Source: Massilia sp. IC2-477 (GTDB lineage Bacteria > Pseudomonadota > Gammaproteobacteria > Burkholderiales > Burkholderiaceae_D). Taken from it: 64,000 nucleotides of DNA. Position 1 is the stretch's first letter, and each line of letters starts with the position of its first letter. A program made the translations under genes and the position numbers. Below the pieces are notes generated by a model, which saw only the letters and a list, made by a program, of their open reading frames with translations, did not search any database and was not told the DNA's origin. The stretch lies in NCBI RefSeq assembly GCF_020707265.1, contig NZ_JAJFEQ010000005.1:186001-250000 (forward strand), written 5' to 3'. This document shows, in pieces, positions 33,556 to 40,790 of this stretch.

Positions 33556-34815
33556 CTATTCACCCAGCAGCTCCGCAACGACTTCCATCCCCTCCACCCG
33601 CTCGGCCACCACCTTCAGCACCATCACCACCGGCACCCCGAGCAGCAGTCCCCACATGCCCCATAGCCAGCCCCAGAACAGCAGGCTGACGAACACGGCC
33701 GCCGGGTTCATCCGGGCGATCCTGCCGGTCATCCAGGTGGCGACCACCATGCCGACCAGGGTGGCGATGCCGAGCGAGGAACCGGCGACCAGGATCACCA
33801 TGCGCAGCGATTCGTACTGGAAGAAGGCCACGGCGCCGGTCGCGATCGTGATCAGGAGCGGCCCGAAGTAAGGCACGATGTGGGCCACGCCGGCAAAGGC
33901 GGCCCAGGCGCCGGCGTTCTCCAGGCCGATTGCGCGCAGCGCGGCCCAGGTCAGGAGCGCCAGCAGGACGTTGGTCACGAGCAGCATGAACATGTAGCTT
34001 TGGATCGCATTGTTCATGTCGTCCAGGATGTGCACGGTGACCTTCTTGCGGGTCAGCGAGGGGCCGGTCAGCTTGACCAGCTTGCGCTTGAAGGTGTCGC
34101 CCGAGAGCAGCAGGAAGAACACCAGGAACACCACCATCGTGGCCTGCGACAGGAAGGTCGCCAGGCTGACCGATCCGGCCAGCACCCAGTCCATCACGCG
34201 GATGCTCGAGCCGCCCGTGCCGGGCACCGGCGGCACCGACTGGGTGCGCTTCTGGATCGCGCGGCGCTGGTCGCCGCCGGTCGCGCTGGAGGCGGCGCGC
34301 TCGATCTCGGCGGCCGCGGCCTGTACCTGCTGGATGGTCGAGCGCTGGCCGGTGTTGTTGGTGAGGATGCGGGTGACCTTGTGGGTCAGAGTCGGCAGTT
34401 CGTCGATGATATTGAAGAATTCGTCCTGCAGCCGGTACAGGGTGCCGCCCAGGGCGCCCATGATCAGGGCCGTGACCAGGGTCGCGCCGATGACGCGCTT
34501 GACGTGCCAGCGTTCGAGCCAGCGCACGACCGGGTTGAGGGTATAGGCGATGAAGATGCCGAGCAGGAGCGGCACGAAGAATTTCTGCGCCCACTGGAGG
34601 GCGAACACGCAGGCAATGGTGGCAAGGATGCCGAGCGAGAGCCCGCGCGCATTGACATGGATCGGCAGCCGCAGGCCGCCCACGTGCATCGTGAGCTCGT
34701 CGCCTGCAGGGCCGGGCTCGGCGCCTGACTGGGTCGGCGCCGCCGGGGCGGCATTGTCGGATGGCGTCACAGGTGCAGCAGCAGGCTGGACTGGTTCAGG
34801 TGGTGCGAGCTGCAT
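33556..34815 (-). CDS. AI-2E family (PerM-like) transporter
   Basis: The 419-residue protein has a disordered N-terminal Pro/Ala-rich region (about 45 residues) and then the typical AI-2E exporter pattern: FVPLLLGIFIAYTLNPVVRW, a soluble middle segment with PTLTHKVTRILTNNTGQRST, then FLVFFLLLSGDTFKRKLVKL and the C-terminal block AFAGVAHIVPYFGPLLITIA. About seven to eight membrane helices are visible. The family includes TqsA and PerM; substrates range from signalling molecules to ions, and this one is unknown. It stands alone on the minus strand. Confidence 0.9.
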   Translation of the reverse strand: MQLAPPEPVQPAAAPVTPSDNAAPAAPTQSGAEPGPAGDELTMHVGGLRLPIHVNARGLSLGILATIACVFALQWAQKFFVPLLLGIFIAYTLNPVVRWLERWHVKRVIGATLVTALIMGALGGTLYRLQDEFFNIIDELPTLTHKVTRILTNNTGQRSTIQQVQAAAAEIERAASSATGGDQRRAIQKRTQSVPPVPGTGGSSIRVMDWVLAGSVSLATFLSQATMVVFLVFFLLLSGDTFKRKLVKLTGPSLTRKKVTVHILDDMNNAIQSYMFMLLVTNVLLALLTWAALRAIGLENAGAWAAFAGVAHIVPYFGPLLITIATGAVAFFQYESLRMVILVAGSSLGIATLVGMVVATWMTGRIARMNPAAVFVSLLFWGWLWGMWGLLLGVPVVMVLKVVAERVEGMEVVAELLGE

Positions 34816-34860
34816 GGATCGTGCCTTGACAATGGAGCCGGGCCGCCCCGGCGCATGGGA

Positions 34861-35175
34861 TTACTTGACGCGGATGTCGTTCTTCACCGAGGTTACACCT
34901 TTCACGCCGCGGGCGATTTCCACGGCGCGCTGTGCGTCACCCGGCTGGGCCACGAAGCCCGACAGCTGGACGTCGCCCTTGAAGGTTTCGACGTTGATTT
35001 CGGTGGCCTTCACGGTCGGGTCGGCAGCGAAGGCAGCCTTGACCTTGGTGGTGATCACAGCGTCATCGACATATTCGCCGGCGCTCGACTGGGTCGGCGA
35101 CGATGCGCAGCCGACGGTGGTGATGGCGACAGCAGCGGCGAAGGTGGCGGTGATGAGGCGTTGTGCGATTTTCAT
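34861..35175 (-). CDS. BON domain lipoprotein
   Basis: A 104-residue exported protein with a lipobox ending VGCASS (Cys at about 23) and one BON domain: DDAVITTKVKAAFAADPTV, INVETFKGDVQLSGFV and GVKGVTSVKNDIRVK. BON domains bind phospholipid or maintain envelope integrity, as in OsmY. A paralogue with the same design is at 42979. The start at 35175 is set by the signal peptide, with AGGAG upstream. Confidence 0.9.
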   Translation of the reverse strand: MKIAQRLITATFAAAVAITTVGCASSPTQSSAGEYVDDAVITTKVKAAFAADPTVKATEINVETFKGDVQLSGFVAQPGDAQRAVEIARGVKGVTSVKNDIRVK

Positions 35176-35265
35176 GGTTAGCTCCTTTAAAAAACTGCGG
35201 ATGGTCAAACTACAAACGAAGCCCAATGCGGGCGAGTGGGCGGTACCGGCGCGCCGGCCCGCAAT

Positions 35266-35814
35266 TCATTTACCGAACGCGGTCTTGGCAGCATTGACGC
35301 ACTGGTCCTTGACGGCGCCGGCATAGGCGTCGCATTTTTCGATGGCGACGCGGTATTCGGCAGCAAGCTTGTCCTGGCGCGCATCCTGGCGCGCCTCGAT
35401 GGTCTTGCGGTCGGCCTTGGCATCGGCCTGGGCCGCGATCAGGGTGGCCTTGGCCTGTTCCAGGCAGACGTCGCGGTCGTTCCCGGTAACCGCGGCGCAG
35501 CGCACCTTGTCGCGGTCATAGTTGGCCGAAGCGATGCGCATGCGGGCCTGGGTATAGGCCGACAGGGTGTTCTTGTAGGCCGCCTCGGCTTCTTCCTCGA
35601 CCCGCACGCGGGCTGCGCGGGCTTCGGCCATGCACAGGTCGTGTGGGTTGCCGGCGATCTGGTCGCAGCGCGCCCTGGCCGCCTTGAAGTTCGCTTCGGC
35701 CGTGGCCTTTGCCCCTTCATAGACCGCTTTGGCGTCCGGCACGGCCTGGGCTCGCGCCGAACCTGCCCAGGCGAGCGCGGCGCCGACGAGCAGGAAAGCA
35801 TGGGATGTTTTCAT
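35266..35814 (-). CDS. Secreted protein with three C-x10-C helical repeats
   Basis: The 182-residue protein has a signal peptide ending GSARAQ. The mature chain holds three related units: CDQIAGNPHDLCMAEARAAR, CAAVTGNDRDVCLEQAKATL and CDAYAGAVKDQCVNAAKTAF. Each has two Cys ten residues apart followed by an Ala-rich helix. The spacing suggests a disulfide-stapled helical hairpin in the periplasm. The same motif recurs once in the protein at 36647. No named family was recognised. Confidence 0.75.
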   Translation of the reverse strand: MKTSHAFLLVGAALAWAGSARAQAVPDAKAVYEGAKATAEANFKAARARCDQIAGNPHDLCMAEARAARVRVEEEAEAAYKNTLSAYTQARMRIASANYDRDKVRCAAVTGNDRDVCLEQAKATLIAAQADAKADRKTIEARQDARQDKLAAEYRVAIEKCDAYAGAVKDQCVNAAKTAFGK

Positions 35815-36030
35815 TTTTTATTCTCCATTTGTCAACACGCTAATGACGTTTTACACGTCGAACGGTCGCGTTTCTGTTCGGTGCCGAACACAGCAACGTT
35901 CCCGCAACAGCTCATCCATATTTCGCTCAAATAGGTCGGCCGAAACGCCGGGCAAGGACGGTTAGGCAACGCACAGACCCTCTGCACGACAGTGACTAAG
36001 CTGAACCTACACTTTTGTCAGGAGAACAAC

Positions 36031-36489
36031 ATGAAAGCAACCCGTACCCTTGCTGCTGCTGTGCTGGCAACCACCGCCCTCCTCACCGGCTGCGCCAGCA
36101 CTTCGTCGCAGCCGTATAACAACGGCTACAACACCGGCTACAACAACGTTTCGATGGGCTACGGCACCATTGAATCGATCCAGGTGACCCAGGGCGCCAA
36201 CCGCACCAGCGGCGCCGGCGCGATCCTGGGCGGCGTGGTCGGCGCCCTGGCCGGCAACCAGGTCGGCAGCGGCAGCGGCCGTACCGCGGCTACCGTGGCA
36301 GGCGGCGTCGCAGGCGCAGCGATCGGCAACAACGTCGAGCGCAACCGCCAGGCTGGCGGCGCCGAGCTGTACCAGATCAACGTGCGCATGGATAACGGCG
36401 AATACCGCACCGTGACCCAGGACAGCGTCTACGACCTGCGCGTGGGCAACCGCGTCCGCATCGTCGACGGCCGCGTCTACCGCTACTGA
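36031..36489 (+). CDS. Glycine-zipper 2TM lipoprotein (SlyB-like)
   Basis: The 152-residue lipoprotein has lipobox LLTGCAS, a Tyr/Asn-rich spacer (NNGYNTGYNN), a glycine zipper (GAILGGVVGALAGNQVGSGS, then TVAGGVAGAAIGNN) and a C-terminal module YQINVRMDNGEYRTV ending NRVRIVDGRVYRY. This matches outer-membrane glycine-zipper 2TM proteins related to SlyB/PcpY. The C-terminal module is shared with the protein at 44539. AGGAG precedes the ATG at 36031. Confidence 0.88.
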   Translation: MKATRTLAAAVLATTALLTGCASTSSQPYNNGYNTGYNNVSMGYGTIESIQVTQGANRTSGAGAILGGVVGALAGNQVGSGSGRTAATVAGGVAGAAIGNNVERNRQAGGAELYQINVRMDNGEYRTVTQDSVYDLRVGNRVRIVDGRVYRY

Positions 36490-36646
36490 TCCGGCAGGCC
36501 GGGACCGGCTGCGCGCCGCCCCGGCCAACTGAATGCGGGCCCCGCCCGCCCCGGTGACCGAGCGTCACCGCGCTGGCCTTGCGCCGGCATGTTCACCGCC
36601 GCAGGCTCGCACCGCGGCCCTGCACCACCACTCGCTGGAGGACAGC

Positions 36647-37009
36647 ATGCGACACTCATCCATCGTGCTGCGCGGCGCCCTCGCCTGCCTGCTCGGCACC
36701 TTCTCCCTGGCCCACGCCCAGACCACCAACACCGACGCCGTCGTCGATCCCACGGCCGCCAGACAGCAGGCGCGCGAGATCGCCCAGGGCGACCCGGCGC
36801 GCTGGTACCGCGAGGACGCCACCCGCCAGGCCCAGCTGCGCACCCTGCACAAGGAAATCGGCGCCGCCCTGCAGGAAGCCAAGAACGCCTGCAAGAAAGT
36901 GCCTGCGGCCGAGCGCAACGCCTGCCTGCAGGAAGCGCGCGCTACCTACCAGCGCGACATGGCACAGGCCAAGACGCAGGTGGATGGGCTGGCGCAGACG
37001 ACACCCTGA
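36647..37009 (+). CDS. Small secreted protein with one C-x10-C unit
   Basis: A 120-residue protein with a signal peptide ending SLAHAQ. The mature chain is polar (ARQQAREIAQGDPARWYRED) and ends with CKKVPAAERNACLQEARATY, the same C-x10-C then Ala-helix motif found three times in the protein encoded at 35266-35814 on the other strand. It is probably periplasmic. No annotated family was recognised. A GGAGG-like site (TGGAGGACAGC) lies before the ATG. Confidence 0.72.
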   Translation: MRHSSIVLRGALACLLGTFSLAHAQTTNTDAVVDPTAARQQAREIAQGDPARWYREDATRQAQLRTLHKEIGAALQEAKNACKKVPAAERNACLQEARATYQRDMAQAKTQVDGLAQTTP

Positions 37010-37047
37010 ACTGCCAGTCCAGACATCCGTTGATCGTAGCGTCTTCG

Positions 37048-37288
37048 CAGGGTGGGCGGCTTGACCGCCCACGCGGTCGGTTGCCGAACTTTCGCCGCGC
37101 GGCGCGCGCAGGTCCCGCTTCACGCATCCTTACGTTCAAGTTTCGCGAAGGCATCCACGCCGGCTGACCGCGTGAGCGGAAGACTCACCCACGCTCCAAC
37201 CATTCCTTGGTGACCATTGTCGAGATCACGCTTCGCGCCCACGTAGGCGTCCGTTGACCGCGTGGGCGGCCAAGCCGCCCACCCTACG
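37048..37288. repeat. CGTAGGGTGGGC-type inverted repeat pair, copy A (241 bp)
   Basis: The left arm has AGGGTGGGCGG...CCGCCCACGCGGT (37049-37077) and the right arm TTGACCGCGTGGGCGG...CCGCCCACCCTACG (37254-37288). Each arm is itself a hairpin, and the two are inverted to each other. About 175 bases lie between, with no gene seen. The same unit occurs at 50592-50673 and 55158-55291. Confidence 0.8.
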
Positions 37289-37318
37289 ACAGCGAAACGA
37301 CTACTCATCCGTTACTGC

Positions 37319-37355
37319 AAAAAAAAACGGCGTGCAATCAATGATTGCGACGCCG
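37319..37355 (-). terminator. Intrinsic terminator of the YqjD/YqjE-like operon
   Basis: CGGCGTGCAATCA (37328-37340) pairs with TGATTGC-G-ACGCCG (37342-37355), with one bulged G. On the minus strand the stem is followed by nine T's. It lies about 45 bases past the stop of the gene at 37401. Confidence 0.9.
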
Positions 37356-37400
37356 CTCAAGCCCCACCATATTGGGTCGAATTGTTCTGCTCTCGCCGTG

Positions 37401-37787
37401 TCAGTTCAGACCGTTCTGCTGCACACGGCGCTTGTTCATGTACCAGCCTGCCACGCCCAGCAGGATGGCGGCGGCGCCGGCCGGCTTGCCGAGATTGCGC
37501 TGGCGAATGAAATTAAACAGCGCCAGTCCGTAAGGCATCAGCACAGAGACGCTGGTGCCGGTCGGTTTCAGCAAGGCATCGGCGCGCGCGCGCAGGGCCC
37601 AGGTGGCGTGGTCGATCACACCGTGCAGCATGACCTCGGGGCGCGCCCCGTGGCGGATCTGCGCCCTCGCATGCGCCACGCCGCTGCGGAAGAATTCGCC
37701 TTCGCGCAGCAGTTCCTGCTTGCGTGCCACCGGATCCAGGCTGTGCTTGTGGCCGGCCAATCCGGTCGTTCCGTCATGATTGTGCAT
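37401..37787 (-). CDS. Small membrane-anchored protein, third gene of YqjD/YqjE-like operon
   Basis: The 128-residue protein starts hydrophilic and His-rich (MHNHDGTTGLAGHKHSLD) and ends with a hydrophobic segment (GAAAILLGVAGWYMNKRRV). By position it takes the place of YqjK in the enterobacterial yqjD-yqjE-yqjK set, but no sequence relationship was seen. It probably sits at the inner membrane with most of its length in the cytoplasm. It is 24 bases downstream of the holin-like gene. Confidence 0.72.
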   Translation of the reverse strand: MHNHDGTTGLAGHKHSLDPVARKQELLREGEFFRSGVAHARAQIRHGARPEVMLHGVIDHATWALRARADALLKPTGTSVSVLMPYGLALFNFIRQRNLGKPAGAAAILLGVAGWYMNKRRVQQNGLN

Positions 37788-37811
37788 GTTTCCCCTCCTT
37801 CGTGTCGCCGC

Positions 37812-38198
37812 TTAGAGCAGCATGTCGCGGTCGTTCTTCAGTTCCTTCATGGTCGCCGGGAAGGAGAGCTTGTTCTGCTTGAGCAGGGCCAGGCCCTTCG
37901 CCACCAGGACGCCGGTGATGATCAGGAACACGACGAACAGGATCAGCAGGATCTTCCAGCCCATCTCGTCCCAGGCCAGCGCGACGATGGTCGCGGTGCC
38001 GTAGGCGATGGCGAACCAGATGGCCAGGATGGCCGCACCGAACAGGGCGACGAGCTCGATCAGGTGGTTGCGCACCTCGGATAGTTCGAGCGCGGCCAGT
38101 TCCACGCGCGACACGACCAGGCCGAACAGGCTCTTCATCAGGCTGGAGATCCCGCCCATGAGGCCGGGGGTATGCACGACGGTATCGTCTTTTTGCAT
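37812..38198 (-). CDS. Phage-holin family / YqjE-like membrane protein
   Basis: The 128-residue protein has two hydrophobic segments (LIELVALFGAAILAIWFAIAY and ILLILFVVFLIITGVLVAKG) after an amphipathic N-terminal helix (SSLMKSLFGLVVSRVELAAL), the layout of Phage_holin_3_6/YqjE proteins. These are chromosomal stress-associated membrane proteins, not lysis holins, as shown by the neighbouring DUF883 gene. The spacing to both neighbours is under 30 bases. Confidence 0.85.
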   Translation of the reverse strand: MQKDDTVVHTPGLMGGISSLMKSLFGLVVSRVELAALELSEVRNHLIELVALFGAAILAIWFAIAYGTATIVALAWDEMGWKILLILFVVFLIITGVLVAKGLALLKQNKLSFPATMKELKNDRDMLL

Positions 38199-38216
38199 GT
38201 CAGTCCCCGGCGGCGC

Positions 38217-38570
38217 TTATTGCTTACGGCTCAGGAGGACGCCGAGCAGCAGGCCCAGGCCGGCTGCGACCGCCAGCGTACGGTAGGGGTTGTCCTTGAC
38301 GTAGATATCGGCCTCGTGCGCCAGTTCACGGCCCTTTTCCATCGCCTGGCCTTGGTACTGGCTGGCGCGGCCCAGCGCGCGGTCGAGCAGCTCCATGCCG
38401 CGGCTGCGCAGCTCGTCGGCCTTGTCGCCCGTCAGCGCAGTGGCGGCGCTCAGCATCGACTGGGCGTCGCGCACCAGGGCCTTCATGTCCGACGATGCGT
38501 CCGATGCATTGCTGTCGAACTGGTAGCCGTGGGCCTGGGATTTGAAGTTGCTGCGGGTGGTGTCTAGCAT
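38217..38570 (-). CDS. DUF883 (ElaB/YqjD) family membrane-anchored protein
   Basis: The 117-residue protein has a long amphipathic helical region (DMKALVRDAQSMLSAATALT) and a C-terminal anchor TLAVAAGLGLLLGVLLSRKQ, characteristic of ElaB/YqjD. In E. coli YqjD tethers stationary-phase ribosomes to the membrane under RpoS control. It is the first gene of a three-gene operon with a YqjE-like gene. Confidence 0.9.
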   Translation of the reverse strand: MLDTTRSNFKSQAHGYQFDSNASDASSDMKALVRDAQSMLSAATALTGDKADELRSRGMELLDRALGRASQYQGQAMEKGRELAHEADIYVKDNPYRTLAVAAGLGLLLGVLLSRKQ

Positions 38571-38613
38571 GGTCTACTCCGGTAGTGTTGTGGTTGTTGA
38601 ATGTTCGCTGGAT

Positions 38614-39150
38614 TCAGGCCAGCAGGTCGCGCATATCGTCGGCGTGCTCTTCTTCGACGGCCATGATGTCGACCAGCAGTGCGCGGGTGGTCGGGTCCTT
38701 GTCGCCGATCGCTTCGATCATCTGGCGGTAGGACTCGATCGCCACGCGCTCGGCGATCAGGTCGGCGCGCACCATGGCTTGCACGTCGTCGGAATCGTCG
38801 TACTCGGCATGGCTGCGCGCGGTGAGCGTGGCCGGGTTGAAGTTGGGTGATCCGTTGAGCTGGACGATGCGCTCGGCGATGCGGTCGGCGTGGTCCTGCT
38901 CCTGCTGCGCGTGCTCGAGGAATTCGGCCTTGATGTGGCCGGTGTTGGGACCGCTTACCGTGTAGTAGTGACGCTTGTAGCGCAGTACGCACAGCAGCTC
39001 GGTGGCAAGCGCATCGTTAAGCATCGCGATGACCGCTTCGCGGTCGGCCCGGTAGCCCTCGGTGACGGCGCCGTCATCGAGGTTGGCCGCCGCGCGGCGG
39101 ATCGCCGCGACGTCGAAGCCATGCGCCAGCTTGCTTGTTTCTTCCATCAT
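38614..39150 (-). CDS. Ferritin-like (bacterioferritin/Dps-type) di-iron protein
   Basis: A 178-residue four-helix protein with di-iron ligands visible in ATELLCVLRYKRHYYTVSG, EFLEHAQQEQDHADRI, ERVAIESYRQM and AVEEEHADDM (two ExxH pairs). It resembles ferritin-like proteins of the stress clusters of Burkholderiales. Storage of iron or protection from peroxide is likely. ATG occurs at both 39150 and 39147, with AGGAAG upstream. It lies between the DUF883 operon and an OmpA-like gene. Confidence 0.86.
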   Translation of the reverse strand: MMEETSKLAHGFDVAAIRRAAANLDDGAVTEGYRADREAVIAMLNDALATELLCVLRYKRHYYTVSGPNTGHIKAEFLEHAQQEQDHADRIAERIVQLNGSPNFNPATLTARSHAEYDDSDDVQAMVRADLIAERVAIESYRQMIEAIGDKDPTTRALLVDIMAVEEEHADDMRDLLA

Positions 39151-39175
39151 GCTTCCTCAGATCAAAAAAGCCGGC

Positions 39176-40096
39176 TCAGCGCCCCGCCGTGCGCGGCGGA
39201 ATCTGCGCGTTCTCGTTCGACAGCACGATCTCGACACGGCGGTTGAGCTGGCGGTTGGACGCCGTATCGTTCGGTGCAACCGGGAAGGCTTCGCCATAGG
39301 CCTTCATGGCAACGCGATCGCGCGCCACGCCCATCGAAGACAGTGCCGATGCCACGGCTTCGGCACGGCGCTGCGACAGTTCCTGGTTGTAAGACGAGCT
39401 GCCGGTACTATCCGTAAACCCTTCGACCAGCACGGTACGGTTTGGGTTCTGCGACATCACGTCGGCCAGTTTGCGCAAGGTCGACATGCCGTTCGGTGTC
39501 AGGGTCGCCTGGTTGGTGGCGAACAGCACGTCGCCGATGGTCACGATGTAGCCGCGCTCGGTCTTGACGGCCTGCAGCTCGACCAGCAGCGCTTCCAGCA
39601 CGGCGGCGCGCTGGGCCAGCGCGGCATTCTGTTGCTGGGCAGCAGCCGCTTGCTGCTGGGCAGCCTGGGCCTGCATCTGGGCCTGGGCGGCCTGCGCCTG
39701 GGCCGCTTCGGCCTCGCGCTTGGCGCGGTCGGCCTCCGCGGTGCGGGCGGCCAGGCGGACCTGGTCGCGCTCGCGCGATGCGTTCGCGATGTCGGCTTCC
39801 GCCGCTTTCGCCTTCGCCACTTCGACCGCGGTGGCGACACGTTGCTTGGCCACATAGGCCAGGCGGTCGACGTCGGCCACCGCCTCGCGGCGGGCGGCGG
39901 CGGCATTGGCCTGGTCGAGCGCATCGCTGGCCTGCTTGAATTCCAGCGGCGCGTATTGCGACACCTGCGGGTTGTTGTTGGCGGCAACGAAATCGGCGCG
40001 CGCCTCGTCCAGCGTCGGGGTCGTCATTGGGGTGGTGGCGCAGGCCGTGGCCAGCACGGCGGCGGCCAGCAGCGACATCATCGAACGGTTTTTCAT
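39176..40096 (-). CDS. DUF4398/OmpA fusion lipoprotein
   Basis: The 306-residue protein has lipobox ATACAT (Cys at about 19), a DUF4398-like helical start (DEARADFVAANNNPQVSQYA), a long Ala/Gln coiled coil (AQMQAQAAQQQAAAAQQQNA) and a C-terminal OmpA domain from about residue 195 with VLFATNQATLTPNGMSTLRK, VEGFTDSTGSSSYNQELSQ and RQLNRRVEIVL. It should anchor to peptidoglycan from the outer membrane across the periplasm through the coil. The gene at 40181 upstream encodes a stand-alone DUF4398 protein. Confidence 0.9.
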   Translation of the reverse strand: MKNRSMMSLLAAAVLATACATTPMTTPTLDEARADFVAANNNPQVSQYAPLEFKQASDALDQANAAAARREAVADVDRLAYVAKQRVATAVEVAKAKAAEADIANASRERDQVRLAARTAEADRAKREAEAAQAQAAQAQMQAQAAQQQAAAAQQQNAALAQRAAVLEALLVELQAVKTERGYIVTIGDVLFATNQATLTPNGMSTLRKLADVMSQNPNRTVLVEGFTDSTGSSSYNQELSQRRAEAVASALSSMGVARDRVAMKAYGEAFPVAPNDTASNRQLNRRVEIVLSNENAQIPPRTAGR

Positions 40097-40180
40097 CTTG
40101 CAGTCCTTTTTTCCTGGGCGCCGCCAGCCTTGGCTGCGGCGGTCAATGAAGGGAACTTCTTCTTGGTGCGTTGGCAGTGC

Positions 40181-40600
40181 TTACTGCGTCGAGGTCGTCG
40201 ACGACGAGTTGAGGCGATCGACTTCCTGGCGCAGCACGCGCAGGTCTTCGTCGAGCGCATTCGCGGCCGAGGTGGCCTTGGCCGAATTGGCCTTGCTCTG
40301 CGCCAGCTTGGCGTCGGCCTGGGCCTGGATCGCCAGTTCGCGCGCCAATTTATAGTCCTTGGCGGCCAGCGCCTGGTTGGCGCGTACCATCTTGTCGCGC
40401 GCGGCAGTGATCTCGGCCGGGGCCAGCTCGGCGGCGCCGGCGGAAACGGCGTTCTCGACAGCGTTGCGCGACACCGCCACGTCGGCAGTGGCAGGCGCCT
40501 TCTGCGGGCTGGCGCAGCCGGTCAATACCAGCACGCCGGCGGTGCCGGCGGCCAGGGCGGCCGATTTCAGCAGGCGGGTCATTGGATGTTGTTGGTCCAT
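40181..40600 (-). CDS. DUF4398 lipoprotein
   Basis: The 139-residue protein has a signal with lipobox VLTGCAS (Cys at about 29) and the DUF4398 helix pair: APAEITAARDKMVRANQALA and AKDYKLARELAIQAQADAKL. It commonly precedes a DUF4398-OmpA gene, as here, and probably forms a complex with it. Start 40600 has AGGAG eight bases upstream; the Met at 40582 is an alternative. Function is unknown. Confidence 0.86.
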   Translation of the reverse strand: MDQQHPMTRLLKSAALAAGTAGVLVLTGCASPQKAPATADVAVSRNAVENAVSAGAAELAPAEITAARDKMVRANQALAAKDYKLARELAIQAQADAKLAQSKANSAKATSAANALDEDLRVLRQEVDRLNSSSTTSTQ

Positions 40601-40790
40601 CGCTTCTTCTCCTGTTGATGAGGAAATGTCCTTGGTAACGTTATAAACCTGTTATCTCCCCGCTTCGGTTCGCTGCCGCACATTGCTCCTCGGGTGGTGC
40701 CCTGCTCTACGGCAGAGCGTTAGGCAGCGCACAATGGCGGCGCAGGCCTTTGCGCTAATCTGATTCAAACTTCACCAGCGAAAGTCCGCC

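Noticed and set aside
37812..38198. Phage holin as a sign of prophage
   Set aside because: Neighbours are DUF883 and a small membrane protein, the chromosomal YqjD/YqjE arrangement; no phage genes are present.
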